64,000 nucleotides of DNA from Monoplex corrugatus (lineage: Eukaryota > Mollusca > Gastropoda > Littorinimorpha > Ranellidae): assembly GCA_030674185.1 (NCBI GenBank), contig JAPXFY010000015.1, forward strand, positions 28,745,185 to 28,809,184, given 5' to 3'. The notes under the pieces are model-generated. The model ran no database searches. It had not been told where the DNA came from and worked only from the letters and a program-made list of their open reading frames with translations. Made by a program: the position numbers and the translations under genes. Of this stretch, positions 50,031 through 61,990 are shown one piece after another (within the stretch, counting starts at the first letter, position 1; each line of letters opens with the position of its first letter).

Positions 50031-53000
50031 CGTGCGCGCGCACACACACACACACACACACGCACACGGCTATAAATGGGGAGAAAGAATAAAAGCAATG
50101 GAAAATTATAGAGAGCATATTATATACAATTATATATTGCAATGTGATTCCCCTCCGAGTGGAGACAGGCTGCAGAGGGGATTGAGTGAGGTCAGGATTT
50201 TATGCAGAGGAGAAAAGGTGAGTTTTGAGAGCAGACTTGAAGGAGACAAAAGTAGGTTGCTGACGGACTGAGAGAGGAAGTTTGTTCCAGGAGAGCGGAC
50301 CAGAAACAGAGAAGGCTCGTGGACCATAGGTATTGAGCTTAGTGCGTGGAAAGCGAAAAGTCAGAGGATCGGAGGCAGAGCGGAGGGTACGTGAGGGAAC
50401 ATAGATCTCAAGTAGGCTTGACAGGTAATCGGGGGCTGCGTTATTGAGGCTTTTGTAGCACATGGTGTCTAGTTTGTACTGTGTGCGCTTTGATACAGGG
50501 AGCCAGTGAAGTTGTGCCAGGAGAGGAGATATGTGGTCAGCTTTTTTCTTTTTGAGTACAAGGCATGCAGCATTGTTTTGAATGCGCTGTAGGATGTGAG
50601 TGGTGGAGGCAGGAAGACCGGACAGGAGTGAATTGCAATAGTCAATGCGAGACATTATGAAGGAGAGAACGAGTTTTGCAGTTGTTTCCACAGAGAGATA
50701 CTTCCTGATCAGGCTTATACAATGGAGGTGATAGTAGCAAGATCTGGCAGTTTGAGAAACAAAGTTGTTCATGGAGAGGGTAGAGTCAATGCAGACACCA
50801 AGGTTTTTAGCTGAATCAGAAATTGGGACTGATGTGTTACATAATGGGAGAGAAAGAGGAGGCAGCTGAGAAAGTTTCTGACGGGTGCCAATGAGGATAG
50901 CTTCTGTCTTGTCATCATTTAGCTGAAGTTTGTTGTATGTCATCCAATTTTTAATGTCCGAGTAACACTCAGTGGTGCGAGTCAGGAGGCGCTGTATATT
51001 GTCAGGTGAGTCACTGTCTTGAAGTTGGGTGTCATCAGCATAGAAGTGGTGTTTTATAGAGTGGGAGTTGATGATGGTGGACAGGGGGGAGGTGTAAAGA
51101 GTGAAAAGAACAAGGCCAAAGACAGATCCTTGTGGAACACCACAGGTCAGGTATGCAGGTTGAGAGTAAGTGCCATTGATGAGAACAGTTTGTTTTCTGT
51201 TTGATAGATATGAAGTGAACCAGGAGAGAGTAATGTCAGAGATGCCAAAAGTATGATGAAGTCTAGAAAGGAGAATACCATGATCAATGGTATCAAAGGC
51301 TGCAGACAGATCAAGGAGTGTGAGGAGAGAGACTTTGCCAGTATCAGTTGCAAGGAGGAGATTGTTGAGAATGTGTAGCAAGGCAGTTTCAGTGCTATGG
51401 CACTGGCGGTAGGCTGACTGGAAAGGATTGAGGAGATTGTTGGCAGACAGGTGAGAGTTCAGTTGGTTGAGGACAACTTTTTCAAGCAGTTTTGACAAGA
51501 AAGAGAGATTAGAGATAGGCCGGTAATTTTTCAGTTCATTTGGGTCTAAATTGTATTTCTTGAGGAGAGGGTGAACAATAGCAGACTTGAAAGAATCTGG
51601 GACAGTTCCAGTTTGGAGAGAAGTGTTGATGATGTCAGTGATGAATGGGAGGAGTGTAGGGAGACAGTCAGAGTAGAGAGAACCTGGAAGAGGATCCAGT
51701 TCGCAGGTTTTGAACGACATGGATCTGATTGTGTTGAGAATTTCTTCTTGTGAGACTGGGGTAAAAGTAGTAAGAGGTGTGCCAGAGAAGGGAAGGTCAG
51801 GTGGGCATGGTTGACAGGGTATCCTGTCAAGCCTGTCACAAAGAGTTTGTATTTTGGTGGTGAAATACTTGGAGAATACAGATGGGAATTTTTTATTTGT
51901 GTGTTTTGTTGGGAGAGGTAAATCTTTTCATGTGCCAAGGAGATGATTCATGGTTGTAAAGAGTTCTTTTGAAGAAGAGGCATTCAGGATTTTGGTTTGG
52001 AAATAGCTTGTTTTTGCAGATGCAATGAGGGTGGATACTTTTGTTTTAGAGGCTTGGAAAGGTTGCCTATGTACAGTGAGTTTGGATTTGCGCCAGCGGC
52101 GCTCTGCTGCGGCGGGCACGTTTTGCACAGGCAATCTCATGAGTGAGCCAGGGGGTAGGGGGGCGGTCAGGTAAAAGACGGGTTGTGGCTGGAGCATGAG
52201 TGTCCAGAAGATGGTGGAGAGTAGTATAGAATTCATCGGCAAGGTTATGTGACTTTTCAGAAAGGAGACGGAAGGCATCAGATGAAAATGTGGAGAGATC
52301 GATAGATTTGAGATAGCGTCGAGTCGCTGTGCGCATGGTACGGGAAGGAGAAGGAATGTCAAGAGAACAGAGAATTGCAGAGTGGTCAGATGGAAGGGCT
52401 GAAGTTAGACGGGTAGAAAGAACTAAGCAGTTGTCAGTAGCTGAATTGTGGTGATCATGAGAAATGATCCAGTCAAGAATGTGACCTTTTTGATGGGTTG
52501 GTTCAGAAATGTGTTAGAGTCATATTGTGATTGGACAGAGAGTTGATGATATGTCTTGTGTCATAACGGTGAGTGTTGTCATAGTGGACATTGATGTCAT
52601 CTAGAATGATGAGATTTCCAGGTAAGAGGCAGTAGTAATCAAGAAGTTGATCAAAGTCAGAGAGAAACATGGATGTGGTGAGCTTGTTGGCAGAGCTAGG
52701 TGGAGGTCGATAGACACAGGAGAAGGTGATGGGGTGAGGGGTGGATTGGAAGGATACTTCAACGTGCTCGAAAGAAGGATGGGAGAAAGGCAGAGACTGC
52801 GAGAAAGACAGGCGGGAATGGAGTGAGTCGTTGTAGAGGATGGCGATACCACCACCTCGGGATGAGCGATGGAAAGAAGCAAGCCTGTAACCACTCAAAG
52901 TGAGACTCGCATGTATAGGTTCATGACCAAGGGGGTTAAGCCATGTTTCGGTGATAAAAGCAATGTCAACATGCTCATCTGCGATAAAGTCAGCAATGAC

Positions 53001-53990
53001 ATCGGCTTTGACATCAGTGCATGTTGACTGAGCGTTAAAAAGGCATAGTTTTAGTTTATCACAATGCAGCGGCCGAGATGGAGATGAAGGCAGCACCGAG
53101 GGACAGAAGACGAAGGCGACACCAGCGGGGCAGAAGATGAAGGCAGCAACGACGGGACAGAAGACGAAGGAGGCACCCGCAGGACAGAAGACGAAGGCGG
53201 CACCAGTGGGACAGAAGACAAAGGCAGCACCAGCGGGACAGAAGATGAGGGCAGCGCTGGCGGGACAGAAGACGAAAGCGGCACCGGCAGGACAGAAGGC
53301 GAAGGCGGCACCAGCGGGACAGAAGGCGAAGGCGAAGACGGCAGAGGAGGAGACGAAGTTGCAGCAGCAAGGTCGAGTGCAGGGGCAGTGGAGGAGACGA
53401 AGAAGCAGAAGACGAAAAGTGGTGTCGGACTGGCACAGCAGGAGGCAGATTGTGCCAAAGTCGGTGGAGACGTCCACCACGACAGGATCGCGCAGTGCGG
53501 GGCTTAGGACACAGCCCCAGTGTTCGTATGCGCTGGTAGACGCCTCCACTGAGGTAGCACTTGCTGTGTTTAAAAAGTGTCAGTCCAATTTGTTTTATAA
53601 AAGACGGGTCCATAATTGCGAGCCAGTCAGGAGAGGAAGATACTTGCAGGTTGGTGTGTGGGTTGGTCAGTTCACAACACTTAAAACCAGAGAACACAAA
53701 GGTTTGGGAAAGCTGTAGCGTTGGGCGAACACAGTAGGCTAAAATGTAAACACAGTTCACAGATAAAATGTCCGACTTGAGCGGTTGAATTAAAATGATG
53801 AAAAGTAGGTATAAAAACTTTAAAATCAGATTATCTGGTAAAATATTCAAAATTTAAAAAACATATTTACATCACCGTGTGTCGGGATTTAAAAGCAACA
53901 AACTGATAGAAAATTCAATGCATAAAATCAAATAGAACCACGATAAAATCACTGTAAAACACCACACACACTTTTGCTGCCTGCTGGCGC
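49890..53990 (-). mobile_element. L2/CR1-like LINE, copy B, long 5' end
   Basis: This minus-strand copy of the family of copy A includes a 5' region missing from A: a 5' UTR-like stretch to about 53990 and an N-terminal frame (MDPSFIKQIGLTLFKHSKCY near 53610). The 27-bp minisatellite, endonuclease and RT follow. RT and the C-terminus form one open frame of 506 codons at 51720-50200 (DLSAAFDTIDHG, FYADDTQL, SWNKLPLSV, ending LFSSA). Lesions include a TGA in place of CGA near 51926 and shifts near 52110 and 52510. It ends with the family tail at 49893-49950. It splits a Jockey-like element. Confidence 0.9.
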
Positions 53991-53994
53991 GACA

Positions 53995-54800
53995 TCTAAA
54001 TCAGTCCATCTCTTCAACCAATTCATTTTGCAGATGTTCTCCTAAGCAAAAACAATATTGATGTAAATAACATTCCAATAATGCCACTTATTCCATCCAT
54101 ACCTTCCTGGGAACTTGAAAAAGCTAATTTTGACATAGACTACATAAATCTCAATAAAACAGAAGAAATAAATATTCTAGTATCAGAAGTCAAATCTCAT
54201 TTAACCACATGATATCTTAGTCACCTAAAAATTTTGACAGACGGGTCTGTTAGCGGAGCTGGATTCGTCTTTCCTGTCTTAAACTAAGGTACAAAAATCT
54301 TTTTACATAGGTAAATGCTAAGTACTCTATTTTTACATCAGAATTATACGTGATATTGATGGCTCTTAGTCTTAACTACATTGTTAGCCTCTCATACGTA
54401 TATCTACAATATACTATTCAGCGCTTAGATTTGATTTTATCAAGATTTTGCGCTATATAAATAAAATATATTATTATTATTATTACTATTGTGTGTTGAT
54501 TCTAAAGCTGTGTTACGTAGCTTGAAAGAACAGAACATGTAATACGAAATGACCTTATCTTTGAGGTCAAACATTTGATACATTGTATTTCATCCAGCGG
54601 TGTTGGTATAAATTTTTGCTGGGTTCCGTCACATTGTGGACTTCATTGGAATGAAGTTTCAGACCAGTTAGCAAAAAACGGTGCATCCAAAAATGGAAAT
54701 ACCGTAACATTCCATAATATACGACTATCACTATCAGTTCATGAACGTGGTTCTGTGTTAAAACGTTCAGTTTATACAAATTACTCATAGCTTGATAAAA
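53995..54800 (+). pseudogene. Jockey-like LINE RNase H region, right part
   Basis: Plus-strand codons read LQPIHFADVLLSKNNIDVNN, then LTDGSVSGAGFVF (first RNase H motif), CVDSKAVLRSLKEQNM after the small insertion at 54419-54490, and FCWVPSHCGLHWNEVSDQLA (last RNase H motif) near 54617. Stops show decay. A 40-bp segment is repeated at 54749-54782 and 54802-54838. Confidence 0.75.
54419..54490 (+). mobile_element. L2-like tail insertion with 7-bp TSD
   Basis: Only the last bases of the L2-like family are present (AGCGCTTAGATTTGATTTTA to (ATT)n). TACTATT flanks it at 54412-54418 and 54484-54490. Excision restores the RNase H frame (YIYNILLCVDSKAV). Confidence 0.85.
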
Positions 54801-55150
54801 CTTGGTTCTGTGTTAAAACGTTCAGTTTATACAAATTTCTCCAATACCCGTAGCCTGATACCTTACTGTCCTAGCTATCGTCCTTGATATATATACAAAC
54901 TAAGGCTTAACTCTTGGAAAACAAAATATACACAAAATGTATGTATTTGTTCAAAAACATTATCAGTCCACCATCTGCTCTTTGAATGCCCAACCTTATG
55001 ACATAGAAATAAAAATCTTGATTTTTCATGTACTGACGCTAGAGATATATATCTTTTATAACAAAAATAATGATATTCTCTCGTTAGACCAGCTGATTTT
55101 CAGATCCCCTGTTGGCAGATTGTTATGAAGAGTTAATTAATTGTTGTATG
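54801..55150. other. Decayed LINE tail, no gene
   Basis: AT-rich sequence probably belonging to the 3' side of the Jockey-like element (SICCLNAQP-like phrases). Nothing is clearly coding. Confidence 0.35.
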
Positions 55151-55177
55151 TTATTATTTGGGGACATCTCGATACGT

Positions 55178-55273
55178 CCCAGGTTCGACGTGTCCCAGGT
55201 TTGATACGTCCCAGGTTCGACAGGTCCCAGGTTCAACTCGTCCCAGGTTCGATACGTCCCAGGTTCGATATGT
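55178..55273 (+). repeat. 16-bp terminal repeat array, left
   Basis: Six consecutive 16-bp units beginning CCCAGGTT (consensus CCCAGGTTCGATACGT) with a few substitutions, followed directly by the C/A-rich arm. An extra partial unit precedes at 55170-55177. Confidence 0.95.
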
Positions 55274-57232
55274 CCCACACCAACACCGATACCACCCACA
55301 CCCCAACCCCCTCCCCCACCCCACCCACACACCACCCTCACCCAAACCCCACACAACCCACACCCACAATACCCATACCCCCACCACCCACACACCCACA
55401 CCCTCGAACCCACACCACCTACACCCCACACCAACCCCATACCCAAACCCACACCAGCCACACCCACACCACCCACACAACCCCAACCACACCACACCCA
55501 CCCCCACACTCAACACAAACACCACACACACCCACACCACCCACACATACACCCCCCCCCCCCCCCCCGCTCGACCACACACCCACACTCACACCACCCA
55601 AACGCACAGCACCCCCTTCCCCACACCACACAAAAGTACACCCACACAACCTGCACCTACACCACCCACACCCAAACAACCAACACCCACCACCTACACC
55701 CCAACACCCACCCTGCCACACCCCACACCACCCACACCCCCACCACACCCCCACCACCACACCCACATCACCCACACCAACATCCATGCCACTCATACCT
55801 CCACTCACACCACCCACAGCAGCCACACCCACACACCACCCACACATCAACACCACCCACAAGCACACCCATACCACCCCACTCATACCACCTGCACCCA
55901 AACCACCACACAACCCCCACCCCCACATAACTCAAAAGCGCACCCACACCACCCACTCCACCCCCATAGACACACCACCCACACCCACATCACAACCCCA
56001 CCACCCACACCTCAACACCTACACCAACCACACACACACACTACCCACATCCCCACACACACACCACACACACCACCCACACACCCACACCACCCACACC
56101 CACACTACCAACACCCACCCACCCACACATCAACCCACTATCCCACCCCACAAACCACACCCACATGACCAACACCCCCTCGAACACCCAACCCACAAGC
56201 ACACCCACACAACAATCACCCACACTACCCAAGCATCCACACCCACACCCACCCCACCCACACCCCAACCCACTCCCCACCCCACCCACACACCACCCAC
56301 ACCCCCATCACACACCGCCCACAACACCACCACCTCATTCACAAGCACACACGCAACCCACCCACCCTACCCCATACTCACACCACCCACACCCACTCCA
56401 CCCACACACAACCAACCACAACCCTCACACCCACACCAACCACAACCCACACCCCCACACCACCACAAACCCAACCCCCACACTCACCAACCACACCCAC
56501 ACCACCCACACCCACACCCTCACACCACCCACACCCCACACCACCCACACCTGCACACCACCCACAATCACACCCACCCCACCCACACCCCAACCCGCTC
56601 CCCACCCCACCCACACACCACCCCCACCCCCACCACAGCATCCCCAGCCACAAGCACACCAACACCAACACCCCATACCACTCCCACACTCATACAGCAC
56701 CCACAACACCACACCCAAACACCCAGACCACACCACCACCACCCACACCCCTACCACTCACAGCCCCACCACCCACACCCACACCACCAACAGACATACC
56801 ACGAACACCACCCACACCCACAACTATAACCCCACCCACAAACACACCCACACCATCCACACTACCCACACACCCACACCAACCCCCACCCTACCCACAA
56901 GCACACCTACACCACCCACACTACCCCCACACCCACCCCATCTGCACCCCACCCCACTCCCACCCTCACACCACCCACACCCACTCCACATCACCCCATC
57001 CACAAGCACACAAACTCACACCACCCATACCCACCCCACACCCACACCACACCATCCACCACCCACACCCCCACCAACCACACCCCACACCCATACAACC
57101 CCCAACCACACCACCCACACCCCCACATCCCCATAGCCACACCCCCAACCCCGACAACACCCACACCTCCCAAACCTCCAACAACCCCACCACCACCACA
57201 CCCACATCCCCTAACCCCAAACACCCACACAA
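55274..57232. repeat. C/A-rich arm, C1-3A-like
   Basis: About 1.96 kb of CACC, CACAC and CCACACCC units with hardly any G on the plus strand. A longer phrase, CACCCCAACCC followed by CTCCCCACCCCACCC, recurs near 55308, 56265 and 56593, indicating higher-order units of about 325 bp. A C19 run lies near 55551-55568. Confidence 0.95.
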
Positions 57233-59065
57233 CAACGTGGGGGTATTGGGGTGTGTGTCCGTGTGGGTGGTGTGTCTCTGTGTGGGTGGTGTGTCTCCGT
57301 GTGGGTGGTGTGAAGGTGTGGGTGGTGTGATTGAGGGGGTGTTGTGGGTTTAGGTGGTGGGGTATGGGTGGTGGGGTTGGTGTGGATGATGTGTGTGTGT
57401 GATGTGGGTGTGTGAGGTGTGGGTGTTGGTGTGTGTGTGTGTGGTGTGGATGTGTGAGGTGTAGATGTGTGAGTGATGTGGATGGGGGTGGTGTAGGTTG
57501 TTGGGATGTTGGTGGTGTGAGTATCCGTATGGATTGTATGTGTGGTTGGGATGTGGGTGGTGTGAGTGTCCGTGTGGGTGTGTGATGTGGGTGGTGTGGT
57601 GTGTTAAGTGTGGGTGGTGTGATTGAGGGGTGTGTTGTGGGTGTAGGTGGGTGGTGTGGAGGTGTGTGTCTGGGTGGTGGAGGTGTGAGAGGTGGGGTGT
57701 GTAGTTTGTGTGGTGTGGATGTGCGAGGTGTGGGTGGTTGGGATGTGGGTGGTGTGAGTGTCCATGTGGGTGGTGGGGTGTGGGTGTTGATGTGGGTGGG
57801 GTGGTTGTGTGGGTGGATGGTGTGGAGATGTGGGTGTGTGTGGTGTGATTGAGGGGGTGTTGTGGGTGTAGGTGGTGTGGTGTGGTGTGCATCTGGGTGG
57901 TGTGGTGGTGGAGGTGTGGTTGGTTGGTGTGTGGGTGGTCTGGGTGTTTGTGTGGATGGTTGTGGTGTGGGTGTAGGTGGTGTGGAGATGTGGGGTGATG
58001 TGATTGAGGGGGTATTGTGGGGTAGGTTGTGGGGTGTGGGTGGTGTGGACGTGTGCGTCTGGGTGGTGGTGGAGGTGTGGGTGGTTTGGGTTGTTGGTGT
58101 GTGGGTGGTGTGTGTTTGGGTAGTGTGGGTGTTGGTGTGGATGGTGTGGGTTTGTGTGCTGTTGGTGTGAGGTGTAGAGGCATGAGTGGTGTGGGTGGTG
58201 GGGTGTGGGTGTTGGTGTGGATGGTGTGTGTGAGGTGTGTGAGTGGTGTGGGTGGTGTGGTGATTGGGATGTTGGTGTTGTGAATGTGTATGGATGGTGT
58301 GGGTGGTTGGGATGTGGGTGGTGTGAGTGTCCGTGCAGATGGTGTGGGTGGTGGAGTGTGGGTGTGGTTGATGTGGATGTGTGGCTGGTGTGCGTGTGGG
58401 TGTGTGAAGTGTGAGGGGTGTGGGTTGTGTGGTTGGTTGGGATGTGGGTAGTGTGTTCCGTGTGAATGATGTGGGTGTGGGGTGGTGTAAGTTGGGTGGT
58501 GTGTGGTGGGTGGTGGGGGGGTGTAGGTGTGGGTGTTGGTAATGTGGAGGTGTGGGTGGTGTGGTGTGGGTGGGGTGGTGTAAGTGTGGGTCGTGTGAGT
58601 GCCCGTGTGAATGGTGTGGGTGTGCGTGGTGTGGGTGTATGTGGTGTGTGTTGTCGGTGTGGGTTGTGAGGGGGTGGGTAGTGTGGATGTGGGTAGTGGG
58701 GTGTGGGTGGCAGGATGTGGGTGTTGGTGATGTGCTGTGGGTAGTATGGGTGTGGTGGTGGGTGTGGATGGTGAGGATGTGGGTGGTGGAGTGTGGGTGG
58801 TGTGGTTGGAGTGGGTGTGGTGGTGTGGGTGTTGGTGGGTGGTTTGAGTGGAGGTGTGGTTGTGGGTTGTTTGGGTGTGGGTAGTGTTGGGTGTGGGTGG
58901 TGGGTGATGTGGAGTTGTGGTTGGTGTAAGTGGTGGATGTGGGTGGTTCGGTGTGGGTGGTTCGGTGTGGGTGTTATGGCGGGTGTGGGTGTTTGTGTGG
59001 GTGTATGTTTGTGGGTATGTGGGTGTATGTTTGTGGGTGTGTGGTGTGGGGTGTGTGGGGCATAT
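57233..59065. repeat. G/T-rich arm, TG1-3-like
   Basis: About 1.83 kb of GTGTGG and GTGGGT units with hardly any C on the plus strand. The phrase GTGATTGAGGGGGTGTTGTG recurs near 57328, 57620, 57847 and 58001. The strand switch from the C/A arm occurs within a few bases at 57230-57240. Confidence 0.95.
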
Positions 59066-59072
59066 CCAACCT

Positions 59073-59152
59073 GGGACGTATCGAACCTGGGACGCGTCGA
59101 ACCTGGGACCTATCGAACCTGGGACGCGTCGAACCTGGGACATATCGAACCT
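59073..59152 (-). repeat. 16-bp terminal repeat array, right (inverted)
   Basis: Five units on the plus strand reading GGGACNNNTCGAACCT in 16-bp steps, the reverse complement of the left array. Confidence 0.95.
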
Positions 59153-59167
59153 TACTCTTATTATTTG

Positions 59168-59275
59168 ACACTGTTAATTCATTGTTCTGAATTATTACTT
59201 GTATTTGTTCTCCCTCTTACATTCAAACTTCTACTACCCCTCCCCATCCCCATCTCCCACCCCCACCTTTTCCTC

Positions 59276-59311
<36 letters not shown>

Positions 59312-60869
59312 CAGTATTGTGAATAGACATTAAATAAAAGATTCCTTCCTTCCTTCAATCAGTTGATATTACTAGTTAGTCAATCAGTTGATACTTGAAA
59401 AGTTGAATCACTCATTCGGTCATGTATGTCAAGTTCAGCAATTGTGAGTCAGTTGTCACAGTTAATGTGATAGGTATGTTACATACACGAAAAGGTGTGT
59501 TACACACATACAAACAAACAAACAAGAACAATAGAAAAGAAGAAAACATTTTTATTCATTGTGTAGCCTAATTCGTCATCTACCCCTGTATGGGGTGCCG
59601 CACTAAATAAATAAATAATTTGTCAGCAGACAAGTCGACTAGATTTCCTCCAACTTGGTTATATCTGCCAGGGTTTGAGTCTTTGGATATGGTGTCTTTG
59701 TCTATTCCACAATGTTGTTGATCCATTTTTTTTTGTCTTCTCGTCTGTCTCCCTTCCTCAGTAGTTCCCTGGCGCTAGTGGAGGATTGACTTAGCAAAGC
59801 CATTCATCATTTCATGATTAGATTTTGTTACATGGCCATGCACTGATACAGTATCATGTATGGCCATGCGGCATGTAACAAGATCTGATCATGAATGACT
59901 TTGCTAAGGCAGTCCTCCAGGAACTACATACCTATGTTGTTTTCTTCATAACTTTAACTGATGTCAGCAGATAGATCTCCGTAGATGGTCCATTTTATTG
60001 CTTAATGGTTTGGTGCACTAGTTCATTGGTGGGTGATATGATCAAGTGTTACGCATCAATGGTAGGCAGCCACCTCTTTGATGTTAGTATGTGATGTGAC
60101 CCTTAGGCAAATGATAAGCTGTGGGATTACTTATTAGATAATAAGGGTCTGAGTAAAGCTGAAGGGTTTTACTATCAGCCGATAACGGTCATCGAATATT
60201 CTGATAACTTTGAACTCATTTTAAAGCCTTCACTGGAAATGCCCAGTGGTCATGTTTCATTTTTATAGCCTGCCTCAGAGCCAGCATAAAGGCAGCTGAA
60301 GATGGAGGGCAGGAAAGAGACAGGCAGACAGAGACAGAGGCAGACAGAGACAGAGGCAGGACTCTACAACACAACACGATTCTCTCTGTTCTCTTACTCT
60401 TTGGCGAATAGCGCTGGGGAGTTGCTCTTTAGCGAATAGCGCTGGGGAGCAGTTAGCCTTTCATATGTGTTTTTAATGTATTGAAATTGTAAAGGAAATA
60501 AAGTTCTACTACCACGCCGTTTTGAGGCATGCTTTGAAAAAAAATACGGTGGTAGACAAAAAGGAATATTATTTCAGTATTCACTGTGTTGTCTGTTGAG
60601 AGACTGTAGTGCAACACAACGCATCTGATGTTAAGTGTCTTGTACATGATATTCTTGTGTTCATGGCTTGGATTCGTCTTGTTGAATCCACTATGAGAGT
60701 CCATACATGATACCCATTACCCATCAGCATCATTGAGTTCGATGGTAGCTGTTGTAGCAGAGATAATGACAATTCTCTTTAAGTTACTGTGGTCTTGACT
60801 TTTCTGTGTTACTTTGTAGACTTTGAAACTGCTGATGGTGGTGAAGTTTGAATGTGATATTGGGGGTGG
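59168..60869. other. No gene; (GT)n and a hairpin
   Basis: A GT run lies at 59279-59305, followed by (TTCC)n near 59341-59355. The hairpin at 59761-59937 is listed separately. A 25-bp phrase TAGCGAATAGCGCTGGGGAG is repeated at 60405-60420 and 60432-60449. No exon is supported. Confidence 0.4.
59761..59937. repeat. 177-bp hairpin repeat
   Basis: The left arm from GTAGTTCC (59761) and the right arm ending GGAACTAC (59937) are imperfect inverted copies of about 75-80 bp around a short loop near 59845. Each contains TTAGCAAAG-C/T-CATTCAT and TTGTTACATG blocks. It is probably a small non-autonomous element. No clear target duplication was found. Confidence 0.7.
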
Positions 60870-61990
60870 ATGGTCTGTCCAGACTTCTTTAGCTTCATTT
60901 TTTTTCCATGTAAAACTGTTGTCATTAGATTTGTGTTGTGTTGGTTGCATGGCCGGTCTTGTTCATTTTTCTTTTGTTGATTTCTGCCAGCAGTTGACTC
61001 TGGATCATGAGTTCATTCAGAATGCTTTTTTTGTTCTTTTATTGGTCCACTTGACTCTAAGAGGCTGACTGTTGGACCACCCCTGTGCAGCTTCCATCTT
61101 ATTTGTATATGCTTTTCTGCATGTTCAGGCTTTATTGCCCTATATTGGCCAGATGAGACATTTTCGAATTTTTGTTTTAAGAGCTGTTGGTATACTTTCA
61201 TCTTTCCAAAAGTTATTGAGTTGGGTCATTTTTTGTTTTGCCATTCCCACTTTAGTCTCAAGTACAGGTATCATCATGAGTTTTTAACTGAGCCATAATA
61301 TTAAAATTCATTGATTTTTACTAATGCAGTCTTGTTGATTTGAGTATCTTGATATGCTTGATTTTCTTCACAGTCTAGGTACATTATTTTTTTCTGCTTG
61401 GTATAAATTAGATTTAGACCTGCCTTCTTCCCACTACATCCATCTGTACAGAAAAAAATGTTTTTTTCTTTTCATGCTAGTGATCTTGTCTGACATCAGT
61501 GCAGTATCATCATCATATCATAGATTTATGATGTTTTGACCGCCAATATTCATTGCCATGTCTTCAATATCTGCTACTCTCACATCCTCCTCTGTGGAGA
61601 TGTTGAAGAGATAAGGTGAGAGGATGCAATGCAGTCTAGATGCCAGGCTCCTCTCTTGATGCTAAAATATTTGCAGTTTTGGCTGTTCCATCTAATTGTA
61701 GTGATGATGTTGATCAGGTTTTGCCCACTGTTAAAGTTATTTGTTGTGGTCCATAATCATGAGAGAAATTCTTGCCAGATTGTCAGACATCGTATGAATT
61801 GGTTATTGAAATTTATGAAGATGCAGTAGAACACCTGTTGGTGTTGGAAGTGTTTTTCGCAAAGCATGCACAGATTAGGGCTGTTCGAAGGTGCTTCTGC
61901 CTAAGTTGTGAAATCTGGCCTGTTCTGTGCTAGTTGCCAGAGTCTGTCACAGTGCCAGACATTTTTTAGTTATTGAAGTGTATGAAGATG
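60870..61990 (-). pseudogene. Decayed RTE-type LINE
   Basis: Minus-strand pieces read ILSPYLFNISTEEDVRVADI, then YDDDTALMSDKITSM near 61490 (the RT catalytic box, where YADD is expected), and a C-terminal region with EHAEKHIQIRWKLHRGG. Stops and shifts are frequent. No intact domain remains. Confidence 0.6.

Larger units (their letters stand above)
55161..59157. mobile_element. Putative 4.0-kb foldback-type element
   Basis: A perfect 10-bp direct repeat, TTATTATTTG, lies immediately outside both ends (55151-55160 and 59158-59167). Inside each end is an array of a 16-bp repeat in inverted orientation. The interior is a C/A-only left arm and a G/T-only right arm meeting near 57233. Inverted termini made of tandem repeats plus a 9-10-bp duplication are features of foldback (FB-like) elements. 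No transposase is encoded, so it would be non-autonomous. The very long open frames on both strands are composition artefacts (Pro, His and Thr only). The arms are alike in composition but do not look like exact complements. Confidence 0.65.

Noticed and set aside
55141..57136. Open frames of 562, 336 and 323 codons (Pro/His/Thr)
   Set aside because: They lie in a two-letter C/A tract where stop codons cannot form. Overlapping frames are all open and no domain is present.
57350..59143. Minus-strand frame of 597 codons
   Set aside because: Same artefact in the G/T arm. Only Pro, His, Thr, Ser and Asn occur.
55161..59157. Telomere fusion or interstitial animal telomere
   Set aside because: Animal telomeres are TTAGGG-type, and a fusion would read G-rich then C-rich on one strand. 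Here the order is reversed and no TTAGGG is present.
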